Assembly: GCF_004010325.2 (NCBI RefSeq)
Contig: NZ_SADR02000007.1
Span: 124,001-188,000 of the forward strand
Source: Mesorhizobium sp. M00.F.Ca.ET.216.01.1.1
GTDB lineage: Bacteria > Pseudomonadota > Alphaproteobacteria > Rhizobiales > Rhizobiaceae
Direction: 5' to 3'
DNA length: 64,000 nucleotides
Part shown: positions 43,126-52,354 of the stretch, piece by piece
How the letters are laid out: every line of letters begins with the position of its first letter
How positions within the stretch are numbered: the first letter of the stretch is position 1
Translations under genes and position numbers: made by a program
The notes under the pieces: generated by a model
Told to the model about the DNA's origin: nothing
The model's input: the letters and a program-made list of their open reading frames with translations, nothing else
Databases searched by the model: none

Positions 43126-44676
43126 TCACTGCACCATAGGCTTCGACGCCAGCCGTGGGCCGGTCTTGACGTCGACGATCTCGGGCTTTGCGGAGTCGAC
43201 CGCGCCGTCCCAGCCGCCGCCGAGCGCCTTGTTGAGCGCGATGTAGTCGGCTGCGATTGAGATGCGGCTTTGCAGGAGGTCGTCCTCGGCCGAATAAAGC
43301 GACCGTTCCGCGTCCAGCACGTCAAGAAGGCTTGTCTCCCCGGACTGATAGCGCGAACGCTCGAGACGCGCGGCGTTTCCGTAGGATTTAGCGGACGAGG
43401 CAAGCTTTGCATTCCTGATGCGCTCCTGGCGCAGTGAAACGATGGCGTTTTCCACCTCCTCGAGCGCTGTCAGCACGGACGATCTGTAGGCGATGAAGTA
43501 TTGATCGCGCTGGGCCTTGGCGACTTCGACGGCGGCCTTCAACTGGCCGGCATTGAATATCGGGACGCTGAGCGTCGGCCCAAAAGACCAGCCGATCGTG
43601 GAATTCTTGCCGAGATCGCCGACCTTGAAGGCCGACGTGTCAATGTCTCCGGTCAGACTGACGCTCGGATAGCGGGCCGCCTCGGCCTGGCCGATCCTGG
43701 CGGTGTACTGCGCATATTGCCGCTCCGCCATGCGCACGTCGGGCCGCGAGAGCAGAACATCGGCTGGGATCCCGGTTGGTATCGGCAGGCGCGGTGCTGG
43801 TATCGGCGCGCTACGCTTCAGCCGCTCCGTCAGCGCGGCCGGCGCTCGGCCAGTGAGCACCGAAAGGCGATGGACGGACTGAGCATAGCTCGCTTGCAGC
43901 GCCGGAACGTCGGCTTCCGTGCTGCTGGCCTGTCCCATGGCTTTGGCGACATCCGCCGCTGTCGACATGCCGGCTTGCGCCATCGTGCGGGTGAGCGCCG
44001 CGGTTTCCTTTTGCGAGGCGGCTGCGCGCTGGGCGAGTTGAATGCGCGCTTGATAGCCGCGTGCCTGGGCATAGTTGGAGGCAACGTCGCCGACCAGGGT
44101 CAAAAGGGTCGAACGAAGTTCCTCAGCGGAAGCATCCAGCCCATAGCGGGCGGCCTCGACGCTCCTGCGGTTGGCGCCGAACAGGTCAAGTTCCCAGCTG
44201 GCGTCGAAGCCGGCCTGGTACTGGCTGTAGGGATCGCTGGCGGCCCCGCCCGATGTGGACGAGCTGTTCTTGTTGCGCGTGGCGGAAGCGGATCCGTCGA
44301 CCGACGGCAACAATGTTCCGGCGGTCTCTCGATAATTTGCACGCGCCTCACGGATCTTGGCTTTTGCGGTGGCGACGTCGAGATTGCCGGCAACCGCCTC
44401 CTCGACGAGCGCGTTCAATTCGGGATCACGCAGGCGCTGCCACCATCTTGACAGTTGCGGTGGCTTGGCGGGCGTGGCTTTCTTCTGGTCGCTCCAGTTT
44501 GCAGGCATCGCCAAAAAGGGCTTCTGATAGTCCAGCCCGACGACGCAGCCCGCCAGCGCAGTTGACGTCAACACCAGGACGGTCAAGCGCATCCAGACCG
44601 ACCGTCTTGCCGGCGCCCGAGCATTTCCCGTCGAGTGTCGCCCGGTCGTGCGGTTCTGGAAGTCCTGACCTGTCAT
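43126..44676 (-). CDS. NodT/TolC-type outer-membrane factor of an RND efflux system (lipoprotein)
   Basis: 516 residues. A lipobox (LTSTALAGC, Cys about residue 44 from ATG 44676) predicts an N-terminally lipidated outer-membrane protein. Two OEP repeats follow, with long helical stretches such as 'EEAVAGNLDVATAKAKIREARANYRETAGTLLPSVDGSAS' and 'LKAAVEVAKAQRDQYFIAYRSSVLTALEEVENAIVSLRQE', the classical TolC/NodT pattern including 'DVLDAERSLYSAEDDLLQSR'. It provides the exit duct for the pump encoded upstream. GAGGG six bases before ATG 44676 supports this start; a later ATG at 44592 would also retain the signal peptide. Separated from the permease gene by 119 bp. Confidence 0.88.
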   Translation of the reverse strand: MTGQDFQNRTTGRHSTGNARAPARRSVWMRLTVLVLTSTALAGCVVGLDYQKPFLAMPANWSDQKKATPAKPPQLSRWWQRLRDPELNALVEEAVAGNLDVATAKAKIREARANYRETAGTLLPSVDGSASATRNKNSSSTSGGAASDPYSQYQAGFDASWELDLFGANRRSVEAARYGLDASAEELRSTLLTLVGDVASNYAQARGYQARIQLAQRAAASQKETAALTRTMAQAGMSTAADVAKAMGQASSTEADVPALQASYAQSVHRLSVLTGRAPAALTERLKRSAPIPAPRLPIPTGIPADVLLSRPDVRMAERQYAQYTARIGQAEAARYPSVSLTGDIDTSAFKVGDLGKNSTIGWSFGPTLSVPIFNAGQLKAAVEVAKAQRDQYFIAYRSSVLTALEEVENAIVSLRQERIRNAKLASSAKSYGNAARLERSRYQSGETSLLDVLDAERSLYSAEDDLLQSRISIAADYIALNKALGGGWDGAVDSAKPEIVDVKTGPRLASKPMVQ

Positions 44677-44795
44677 GCTCTTGCCCTCAATTCGGGTTTA
44701 TCGTTGCTTGCGGCCTGGCGTCCGTGGCACGCCGGCATTCGTGGAAACCCGATGTGGGGCGACAAAAACAGGACCTTCCGTAATCTGAGTATCGA

Positions 44796-47700
44796 TCACG
44801 TGCTTTCGGTCTCGGCGCCCGGCAGAGCCGTCGCCTCGTCAGCGTTGGATTCTTCCACCAGCAGCTTGCGCAGATGGCGGCCGAGGAAGCGCTGGATATC
44901 ATCCATGAAGGTGTAGACCACCGGCACATAGATCAGGCTGAGAGCGGTCGAGGAGAGCAGCCCGCCGACCACGGCGATGGCCATCGGCGCCCGTGTCTCG
45001 GCATCGGCGCCGATGCCGAGCGCGATCGGCAGCATGCCGGCGCCCATGGCGATCGACGTCATGACGATCGGCCGCGCGCGCTTGCGTGCGGCGTCGATCA
45101 GCGCCTCGAAGCGGCTCAGGCCGCGCTCCCGTTCGGCGATCAGCGCGTATTCGACGAGCAGGATCGAGTTTTTCGCTGCGATCCCCATCAGCATCAGCAG
45201 GCCGATCAGGGGTGTCACGCCGAGCGCCTTGCCGGTGATCAGCAACAGGCCGAGCGCGCCGCCGATCGACAGCGGCAGCGCGACCAGGATCGTTACCGGC
45301 TGCACGAAGCTGCGGAAGAGAAGAACCAGCGTGAGGTACATCAGCAAGATGCCGGCGGCGATTGCCATGGCAAAGCCGGCGAACAGCTCCTGCATGCGGG
45401 CGGCGTCGCCGCGCGCCAGTTCGTGCACGCCTTTGGGCAAATTCTGCATTGCCGGCAAGGCGCGGATGGCCGTGGTCGCCTCGCCGAGCGTGATGCTGGA
45501 AAGATCCGCCTCGACAGTGGCGCTGCGGCTGCGGTCCACCCGCTCGATGCTGTTCGGTCCGGCGTTGAAGCTGATATCGGCGACCGCGCCGAGCGGTACC
45601 GTGCCCTTGGTGCCGGTCAGCGGCAGGACGGCCAGTTTCGCAGGGTCGTCGATGGACCCGTCAGGCAATGTCACGACGATCGACACCTGGCGGTCGCCGA
45701 GATTGAATTTCGCCAGGCTGGTGTCGGTATCGCCGATGGTGGCGATCTTCACCGTATCGGCGATCTCGGTCGGCGTGATGCCAAGCTGAGCCGCCTTGGC
45801 GCTGTCGGGGCGCACGATCAGCTCGGGCTTGGTCGTTGCGGCTGTCGAGGTCGCATTGATAAGGCCGGGCACCGACTTCATCTCGTCGATCAGCGCGTCA
45901 CTGGTCTTCTGCAGTGCCTCGCCATTGTCGCCGACCAGGGTGATCGACACCTTGGCGCCCGAAAAGCCGTCGGCGCCGAACTGGATGCGCGCGCCCGGAA
46001 TGTCGTCGAGCTTCGGCGAGGTCTCGGCCTCGAATTCCTGCTGACTAACAGTTCGCTGGTTGCGAGGCTTCAGATTGATGGTGACATTGGCGCTGCGCAC
46101 CTCGGCCGAGGTCGAGCCGCGATTTGGGCCTCCGCCCGATGCGGCGGCCGTGCCGATTGTGGCAAAGATGCTGTCTACTGCCGGTTCGCCCTCCAGGCGT
46201 GTCGTGATTTCCTGCACTACAACCGTCGTTTGCTCGATCGTCGATCCCGGCTGCAGCTCGACGGAGATCATCGAGCGGCCGCGATCCGTCGCCGCCATGA
46301 ACTCGGTCGGAAGTTTCGTCGCCAGCGCCATCGAGCCGACGAAAAAGGCGATGCCGGCAACAAGCGTGATCCAGCGATAGGTGAGCGCCTTGTGCAGCAG
46401 CCACAGATAAGTTGGCACCCAGGCCGGAGTATCCTCCTCGCTGTGGCCGCCGGCGCGCACCAGATAGGCGCCCATCAATGGAGTCAGCATGCGTGCCACA
46501 AGCAGCGAGAACAGAACCGACACGCAGACGGCGACGGCGAAGCTGACAAAGAACTTTCCGGGAATGCCGGGCATGAAGGCCACCGGCAGGAAGACGGCAA
46601 CAATGGTCGCGGTGGTCGCCACCACGGCGAGCCCGATTTCGTCGGCCGCCTCGATCGCCGCCTGATAGGCGCTGCTGCCGGTCTGGCGCATATGGCGCAC
46701 GATGTTCTCGATCTCGACGATGGCGTCGTCGACGAGAATGCCGACCACCAGCGACAGGGCCAGAAGCGTGATGTTGTTGAGCGAGATGTCGAACGCCGCC
46801 ATTATCGCAAAGGTCGGGATCAGCGACAGCGGCATGGCGATCGCCGACACCAGCGTTGCCCTGATGTCGCGCAGGAACAGCCAGACGACGCCAACGGCCA
46901 GCAGCGCACCAAGCCAAAGCGCCTCTAGTGCCGCCTCATAGCTTTCCTGCACGAAACCGGAAGACGAGGTGACTTCGGTGAACTTCGCGGCTTTCGTCTT
47001 GGCGCCCTTTTCGGCTATCGCCGCGCGCGCGGCCTTGACCACGTCGATCTCGCTCGACCCGATGGACCTGTAGATGTTGAAGGCAACAACCTGCTTGCCA
47101 TCGAGATAGGCGGCCTGCCGCGGCTTTTCCCAGCTGTCGACCACGGTGCCAAGATCGGAGAGCTTGACGTCGCCGGTTCCTGAAAGGGCGATGCGTGTAT
47201 CGGCCAGCGCCTCGACGGTCGAGGCACTCGCCAAAGTGCGGACCGATTGCTCCTGATCGCCGACGGTGGTGCGACCGCCAGGTTGGTCGACATTGCTGGA
47301 AGCGAGCGTCTGGCTGACATCGCCGGCGCTGATGCCGAGCGCAGCAAGGCGGTCGGGATCAAGCTCGACGCGGATGACTCGGTCGACGCCACCGGAACGC
47401 GTGATCTTGGAGACACCGTCGACGCCGAGCAGGGCCTTGGCGACGTCGTTGTCGACATACCAGCTCAGCGCATCGGGCGACATGGCAGGCGCTTCGACGA
47501 CATAGGTCAGCACCGAATTGCCTGTTGCATTGACCTTCGACACGACGGGCGCCGTGGCCGCCGCCGGCAGGCTGGACTGCACGCTCGAAACCGCATTGCG
47601 GATGTCGTTGGTGGCCGTCTCCGGGTCCGTGTCGAGCGAGAACTCGATGGTGGTGACGGAGGAGCCTTCGCTGATCGAGGTCGAGACGTCGTCGACGCCT

Positions 47701-47927
47701 TCCAAGCTCGCCACGGCATTCTCGATCACCTGCGCGACTTGCACCTCCATCTCGCTCGGCGCTGCGCCCGGCTGCGTCACCGTGACGGTGACCGTCGGCA
47801 GGTCGATGTCGGGCATGTTGTTGGTGCGCAACTGCATGAAGCTGTAAAGGCCGGCGATTGTCAGCGACAGGAACAGCACGATGGTTGGAACCGGGTTGCG
47901 GATCGACCAGGAGGAAATGGCGTTCAT
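44796..47927 (-). CDS. RND efflux permease
   Basis: 1043 residues, the normal length for an AcrB/MexB-type pump, with twelve membrane helices in two repeats. The proton-relay aspartates are in helix 4 ('LALSLVVGILVDDAIVEIENI'), the first docking region is 'NPVPTIVLFLSLTIAGLYSFMQL', and 'IGLLMLMGIAAKNSILLVEYA' is the repeat equivalent in helix 10. The N-terminal 'DIDLPTVTVTVTQPGAAPSEMEVQVAQVIE' is typical of the HAE-1 group. It exports hydrophobic or amphiphilic compounds from the periplasm or inner membrane; the substrate is not inferable. ATG 47927 overlaps the adaptor stop as ATGA. Confidence 0.93.
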   Translation of the reverse strand: MNAISSWSIRNPVPTIVLFLSLTIAGLYSFMQLRTNNMPDIDLPTVTVTVTQPGAAPSEMEVQVAQVIENAVASLEGVDDVSTSISEGSSVTTIEFSLDTDPETATNDIRNAVSSVQSSLPAAATAPVVSKVNATGNSVLTYVVEAPAMSPDALSWYVDNDVAKALLGVDGVSKITRSGGVDRVIRVELDPDRLAALGISAGDVSQTLASSNVDQPGGRTTVGDQEQSVRTLASASTVEALADTRIALSGTGDVKLSDLGTVVDSWEKPRQAAYLDGKQVVAFNIYRSIGSSEIDVVKAARAAIAEKGAKTKAAKFTEVTSSSGFVQESYEAALEALWLGALLAVGVVWLFLRDIRATLVSAIAMPLSLIPTFAIMAAFDISLNNITLLALSLVVGILVDDAIVEIENIVRHMRQTGSSAYQAAIEAADEIGLAVVATTATIVAVFLPVAFMPGIPGKFFVSFAVAVCVSVLFSLLVARMLTPLMGAYLVRAGGHSEEDTPAWVPTYLWLLHKALTYRWITLVAGIAFFVGSMALATKLPTEFMAATDRGRSMISVELQPGSTIEQTTVVVQEITTRLEGEPAVDSIFATIGTAAASGGGPNRGSTSAEVRSANVTINLKPRNQRTVSQQEFEAETSPKLDDIPGARIQFGADGFSGAKVSITLVGDNGEALQKTSDALIDEMKSVPGLINATSTAATTKPELIVRPDSAKAAQLGITPTEIADTVKIATIGDTDTSLAKFNLGDRQVSIVVTLPDGSIDDPAKLAVLPLTGTKGTVPLGAVADISFNAGPNSIERVDRSRSATVEADLSSITLGEATTAIRALPAMQNLPKGVHELARGDAARMQELFAGFAMAIAAGILLMYLTLVLLFRSFVQPVTILVALPLSIGGALGLLLITGKALGVTPLIGLLMLMGIAAKNSILLVEYALIAERERGLSRFEALIDAARKRARPIVMTSIAMGAGMLPIALGIGADAETRAPMAIAVVGGLLSSTALSLIYVPVVYTFMDDIQRFLGRHLRKLLVEESNADEATALPGAETEST

Positions 47928-49078
47928 CGGGAAATGCCCTTGGCGGTCGCGGCATCGCCGGCATCCGCCTCTTTGGTGGCGATGCGCACCAGATTGCCAT
48001 CACTCAGAAAACCGGCGCCGGCGACGACGACGCTGTTGCCCTCCGACAGGCCCGATTCGATCGCGACGCGGCCGTTCTGGCGGGCGCCGGTGACGACAGA
48101 ACGCGCATTGACCTTGCCAGCCTCGTCGACGACGAAGACCGCCGGCTTGCCGTCACGCCAGACGAGGGCGGCTTCCGCGACGCTTAGCTGTTGCGAAGCC
48201 GTGGTTGCTATCGATACACGGGCGAACATGCCCGGCTTCAGGCCCGAGTCCACGCCCAAGGAGACGTAGACGGTGGCAAGCCGCGTCGTCGAATTGACCG
48301 TTTGGGCGATCGACGAAATCTTGCCTTGGGTGGTGTGGCTCGAGGCGTCGACGACAGTCGCCGCTTGACCAACCGAGATTTTCGGCAGGTCCTTTTCCGG
48401 GACGAGAACGCCGACTTCCAGTCTGCCGTCGCGAATGATCTTCATCAGCTCGGTGCCGACCTGGACGATCGAGCCGGCGACCGCCGGCCTGCTGGAGACG
48501 ACACCGTCGAAGGGCGCACGGACGGTCGCCTGATCGAGTTCGGCCTGCAATCTTTGTGCAGCGGCCTCCGCCTGTTCGACCTGCGCCCGGTCGGTCTTGA
48601 CGGCCGTGACCTTTTCCTCGGCGGCTTCGGCGCTGACCGCCTTGCTCTCTAGCAGTTTGACGGCGCGCGCGGCAGCAGATTCGGCCCCCTCCAGCGTCGC
48701 CCGGGCCTCGATGATTGCAGCTTTCTGCTCGGCCAGCTGCGCTTTCAGCAGCGAAGCATTCAGCCGCGCCACGATCTGGCCGGCCTGCACATGGTCGCCT
48801 TCCGCGACCAGAACCTCCGTCAATTGCAACCCGCTGGCTTCCGCGCCAATGGTGCCTTCCTGCCAGGCAGCGACTGTGCCAGTGGCACTGACCGAGGAAG
48901 CGATGGCCTCGGAACGAACCTTTTCGACCGAAACCGTCAAGGAGGCCTGTACTGGCGCTGCCGCCTGTACGGCTGGTTCGGCCGTGTTGCGGCCATAGGC
49001 CTTGAGTGCCGCGACAGCCGCTAGCACGATCAACGCAGCTGTCAGGATAAGATATCTTTTACGCAATTTTCTGGTCAT
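47924..49078 (-). CDS. RND efflux periplasmic adaptor (membrane-fusion protein)
   Basis: 384 residues. A single N-terminal helix (ILTAALIVLAAVAALKAYG) anchors or exports it. The lipoyl/barrel-sandwich segments 'GTIGAEASGLQLTEVLVAEGDHVQAGQIVARL' and 'RAPFDGVVSSRPAVAGSIVQVGTELMKII' flank an alpha-helical hairpin rich in Ala, Glu and Gln ('EQKAAIIEARATLEGAESAAARAVKLLESK'). It bridges permease and outer-membrane factor. The 3' end couples with the permease by ATGA. The 5' end overlaps a possible small reading frame (49059-49265). Confidence 0.93.
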   Translation of the reverse strand: MTRKLRKRYLILTAALIVLAAVAALKAYGRNTAEPAVQAAAPVQASLTVSVEKVRSEAIASSVSATGTVAAWQEGTIGAEASGLQLTEVLVAEGDHVQAGQIVARLNASLLKAQLAEQKAAIIEARATLEGAESAAARAVKLLESKAVSAEAAEEKVTAVKTDRAQVEQAEAAAQRLQAELDQATVRAPFDGVVSSRPAVAGSIVQVGTELMKIIRDGRLEVGVLVPEKDLPKISVGQAATVVDASSHTTQGKISSIAQTVNSTTRLATVYVSLGVDSGLKPGMFARVSIATTASQQLSVAEAALVWRDGKPAVFVVDEAGKVNARSVVTGARQNGRVAIESGLSEGNSVVVAGAGFLSDGNLVRIATKEADAGDAATAKGISR

Positions 49079-49265
49079 GATTTTTGTGGTTGTTTGCAGA
49101 GACAGAAGGTGGAAGCGACAGGCGATAGGATGCGAAGCTCAGCCGAATCATGCCTTTGAGCGTGTCGGCCGGCAGGGGCAGCTGCGCGACGCGGGTGCCG
49201 TGGCCGATCGAGAAGATCGGGCCAACGGACGCGATCAGCCGCAGCATCATCAGGGCTTCCCACAT
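49059..49265 (-). CDS. Possible 68-residue protein at the head of the efflux operon
   Basis: A small frame starting at ATG 49265 with an AAGGCAAGG ribosome site just upstream. It encodes one hydrophobic stretch (LMMLRLIASVGPIFSIGHG) and a polar tail, and ends 20 bases inside the adaptor gene. No family is recognised. The good ribosome site and translational overlap favour a real leader-type or accessory peptide, but the composition is not decisive and the tail shares bases with the adaptor signal sequence. The remaining bases (49266-49383) form a non-coding gap after the CpxP-like gene with a short hairpin of GAGCC/GGCTC arms at 49297-49318, and no other gene. Confidence 0.35.
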   Translation of the reverse strand: MWEALMMLRLIASVGPIFSIGHGTRVAQLPLPADTLKGMIRLSFASYRLSLPPSVSANNHKNHDQKIA

Positions 49266-49383
49266 TTGCCTTGCCTTCTTGGTTGATTTGAAAGACGAGC
49301 CCGTGCGGACAGGCTCGCCATTCTCAGGAAACGAACCGGCCGGACTGCCGACGGCACGCGGCAGATCCGGCCGGCGCAGCCGG

Positions 49384-50055
49384 TCAGAGTTGCTCGTCTG
49401 TCCGGGGTAGGGCCATTGGGAGCTGTCTGCCGTCAGGCAGACCTCCGGGGCCGGCTGCTTCGTCCGGCGGATTGCCCCATGGAAGACCGGCGGGTGGTCC
49501 ATGGGGCTGATCCGCCGAAGCGAGGATTTCGAGTTGTTCTGGCGTCAGCTTGGCGCGAAGCGCGACGATCGCGTCCTTCAGCTTAACGGCGGAGGCCGCA
49601 CGCTTGGTAAGATCGTCGGCCAGCCGTTCCTGGAAGGCGAACGGATCGCGGGTTGTGTGATCGACGCCGGGGCCGGGCTCTCCCGCATTGGGGCGACCAT
49701 CCGGGCCATGATCGGGCCGTGGCGGCGTCAGCACCACCTGCAGCGCGCTGGTATAGTCGCGCCAGGCGTTGAGCTGTTCGGCCCTGGCACCGATGCGGGT
49801 CTCGAGCGCGGAAAGCCGGGCTGCCAGCATCAATTCCGGCGGCGGTCCCATGCGTTGCGGATCGAAGGCTTCCGGTCCGTGCGGCATCGGCCGGCGTGGT
49901 CCGGGCCACGGCATTGGGCCCTGGTTTGGGCCGCCCTGTGTAGCTGCGACCAGTGGTTCGCCGCCGCGCGTCGCGCCAGGGTCCGCCTGCTGCGCCAGCG
50001 CCGGATGGATGGCCGCGACGGAAAACAGGCCAAGCGCAAAAAACGTGCTTCGCAT
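49384..50055 (-). CDS. Spy/CpxP-like periplasmic protein with LTPEQ motif
   Basis: 223 residues. A signal peptide (MRSTFFALGLFSVAAIHPALA, cut after ALA) sends it to the periplasm. A proline/glycine-rich linker (about 30-75) precedes a helical core with 'LMLAARLSALETRIGARAEQLNAWRDYTSAL' and 'KLKDAIVALRAKLTPEQLEIL', where LTPEQ is the LTxxQ-type motif of Spy/CpxP chaperones. The tail is again proline-rich. Such proteins feed back on envelope-stress two-component systems. The divergent response-regulator/kinase pair 226 bp away and the efflux genes downstream on the same strand fit that idea. ATG 50055 is the first start with a signal peptide; AAAGGA lies a little far upstream. Confidence 0.72.
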   Translation of the reverse strand: MRSTFFALGLFSVAAIHPALAQQADPGATRGGEPLVAATQGGPNQGPMPWPGPRRPMPHGPEAFDPQRMGPPPELMLAARLSALETRIGARAEQLNAWRDYTSALQVVLTPPRPDHGPDGRPNAGEPGPGVDHTTRDPFAFQERLADDLTKRAASAVKLKDAIVALRAKLTPEQLEILASADQPHGPPAGLPWGNPPDEAAGPGGLPDGRQLPMALPRTDEQL

Positions 50056-50281
50056 GATGTAAATCCTTTCCCTTCCCACATGCTTCCGATGGCAGGAGGA
50101 TAGGAGGCGTTTTTTTCCGCTTTGCTTCGGCAGGTTGCCGAAGGTTTCCAGAAAAGGGAGATTTGTTTCCGAATGTTTCTGCTTCCCGGCCGGAAACATT
50201 CGGTTGCAATTTTCCATGCCGCTCACCGCGGGCTCTCCCTATAATCGGCAATGAACAGGCCAAACAGGCACCGGGCGAAGA

Positions 50282-51007
50282 ATGCAGTCACAATCCCACA
50301 TCCTTGTCGTCGACGACGACCGCGAGATCAGGACGCTTCTCGGGCGCTATCTCGACGGCCAGGGGTTTCGCGTTTCGATGGCCGCGAACCGACGCGAATG
50401 CGAGCACAGACTGGCCTCCGGCCAATTCGACCTGATCGTGCTCGACGTCATGCTGCCCGACGGCTCGGGGCTCGATATCTGCCGCGCCCTGCGTGACCGC
50501 AGGCCGCACATTCCCGTCATCCTGCTGACGGCGCTGAAGGAAGATGTGGACCGCATCATCGGACTGGAACTTGGCGCCGACGATTATCTCGGCAAGCCGT
50601 TCAATCCACGCGAGCTGACCGCCCGCATCCGCGCCGTGCTGCGGCGCTCAGTGCTGGAAGAAGCAGCAGCGCCTCGCGCCCGTGTCTACCACTTCGCCGG
50701 CTACAGGCTGGAACCCGACACCCGCAAGGTGACAGATGCGCAAGGCGCGCTCATCGATCTCACCGGTGCCGAATTCGACTTGTTGCAGGTTTTCCTCGAC
50801 CGTCCCGGCCGACTGTTGTCCCGCGACCAGTTGCTTGATCTCACGCAAGGCCGCGAGCGCGACCCGCTCGACCGCTCCGTCGATGTGCTGATGAGCCGGC
50901 TGCGCCGCAAATTCGGCGAAGCTGCAGGGGAGCCATTGTTCAAGACGGTGCGCAACGGCGGCTACCAGCTCACCGCTCGCGTCGAGACGGCGGAGACCGA
51001 GGCATGA
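50282..51007 (+). CDS. OmpR-family response regulator
   Basis: 241 residues. The receiver domain has the acidic pocket VVDDDREIR, phospho-acceptor Asp in 'IVLDVMLPDGSGLDICRAL', the switch threonine in 'VILLTALKE' and the lysine in 'DYLGKPFNPRELTARIRAVLRR'. The C-terminal winged helix includes 'LTGAEFDLLQVFLDRPGRLLSRDQLLDLTQGRERDPLDRSVDVLMSRLRRK'. It probably controls the divergent CpxP-like/RND operon. The stop overlaps the kinase start as ATGA (51004-51007). Confidence 0.93.
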   Translation: MQSQSHILVVDDDREIRTLLGRYLDGQGFRVSMAANRRECEHRLASGQFDLIVLDVMLPDGSGLDICRALRDRRPHIPVILLTALKEDVDRIIGLELGADDYLGKPFNPRELTARIRAVLRRSVLEEAAAPRARVYHFAGYRLEPDTRKVTDAQGALIDLTGAEFDLLQVFLDRPGRLLSRDQLLDLTQGRERDPLDRSVDVLMSRLRRKFGEAAGEPLFKTVRNGGYQLTARVETAETEA

Positions 51008-52248
51008 ACTCGCTGCGCAGGCGCCTCATCGTGCTGCTGGTGGTTTCGATCGTCGGCGTTGTCGGCCTCGCGACGGCCGCCGCCATCAGCGTGCTCGGGG
51101 AGCCTTCGCCTGAGCTGACCATGGGCCCCGTTGCCCGCCAGGTCCAGCTTACGGTGCAACTCGTCGCGGGCCGTATGCCGGGCGTCAACATTCCGATAGA
51201 TCTGCGCGATCATCCCGCAGGTGGCGTCGAAGACCGAAAGCACACGCGGGTGCTAAACGACATCCTGCATCGCGACGGCGTCAACGTTTCGGCCGTTGTA
51301 AGCCGCATGGAGGGCAAGCCCGGCATGGTCGCTTCTGTCGGTTTGCCTGATAATCGTTGGGTGATCGTGGACGTCCCCGATTTCGGCCCGCCGAGGCGTG
51401 GCTGGTTTGTCCTGGCGGGCTGGATCACGCTGATCGTGCTTGGCGCCACGGCGGTCTCGGTCTACTTCACCGCCGTGCTCATCCGGCCGCTCGAGATGAT
51501 CGAGGCTGCCGTCACCAAGATCGGATCAGACGGCGTTCTGGCGGCGCTGCCGGAGGAGGGGTCGGCGGAAGTCAAAGCAACCGCGCGTGCTCTCAATCAG
51601 CTCTCCACCAGGCTTAAGACGGCCATGGAAAGCCGTATGCGGCTGGTTGCCGCCGCCGGCCACGATCTGCGAACCCCGATGACGCGGATGCGGCTGCGCG
51701 CCGAATTTCTCGACGACGAGCGCGACAAATGGCTTCACGACCTCGACGAACTCGACCGCATCGCCGACAGCGCCATCCGGTTGGTGCGCGAAGAGGTCGA
51801 CCAGGACGCCGTCGAACCGGTCGACCTCGAAAAGCTGGTCGGCGACATCGAAGCCGAGATGACATCACTTGGACATGCGGTATCGATCGAGCATCTGGAC
51901 AAGGTCTCGGTGAGGGCAGGTGCGCTCGGCCTGCGCCGGGCATTGCGTAATTTGATTGTTAACGCCGCCACCCACGGCAAGGGCTGCAGCGTTGCCCTTT
52001 CCGCCGCCGAAGGTCATGCCGTCCTCACCATCGTCGACCGCGGTCCCGGCATTCCGCCGGAACTGCTGAACAAGGCATTCGAGCCGTTTTTTCGCGTCGA
52101 TCCCGGCCGCTGGCAATCCATCCCTGGCGCCGGCCTGGGTCTCGCCATCGCCAGGGAAATCATCGAGCGCTATGGCGGAACCATCACATTGGAAAATCGC
52201 GCCGGTGGCGGGTTGTCGCAGAAGGTCGTTTTCGACGCTGTTTCCTGA
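51004..52248 (+). CDS. Membrane sensor histidine kinase (EnvZ/CpxA-like)
   Basis: 414 residues. Two membrane helices (about 9-29 and 138-160) flank a periplasmic sensing region of about 110 residues. A HAMP linker ('LIRPLEMIEAAVTKIGSDGVLAAL') leads to the H-box LVAAAGHDLRTPMTRMRLRA with the phosphorylated histidine, and the ATP-binding part has 'LRRALRNLIVNAATHG' (N-box) and 'DRGPGIPPELLNKAFEPFFRVD' followed by 'GAGLGLAIAREIIERYGG'. It is co-translated with the regulator. The sensed cue may be envelope damage or a toxic substrate of the RND pump; this is inferred from the CpxP-like neighbour. Confidence 0.92.
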   Translation: MNSLRRRLIVLLVVSIVGVVGLATAAAISVLGEPSPELTMGPVARQVQLTVQLVAGRMPGVNIPIDLRDHPAGGVEDRKHTRVLNDILHRDGVNVSAVVSRMEGKPGMVASVGLPDNRWVIVDVPDFGPPRRGWFVLAGWITLIVLGATAVSVYFTAVLIRPLEMIEAAVTKIGSDGVLAALPEEGSAEVKATARALNQLSTRLKTAMESRMRLVAAAGHDLRTPMTRMRLRAEFLDDERDKWLHDLDELDRIADSAIRLVREEVDQDAVEPVDLEKLVGDIEAEMTSLGHAVSIEHLDKVSVRAGALGLRRALRNLIVNAATHGKGCSVALSAAEGHAVLTIVDRGPGIPPELLNKAFEPFFRVDPGRWQSIPGAGLGLAIAREIIERYGGTITLENRAGGGLSQKVVFDAVS

Positions 52249-52354
52249 TACACCGGGGATGGGAGACATCGAAGGTCGGTGGGAACGCCCAGCCCAATGG
52301 AGTGCTCCTCGGCGCCTCCGTGCGGACCCGGCTCGAATCGGCTATGGCTCCGGC

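Noticed and set aside
44874..46928. 684-codon plus-strand open frame
   Set aside because: It is antisense to the RND permease and consists of Arg/Gly/Asp/His-rich low-information sequence.
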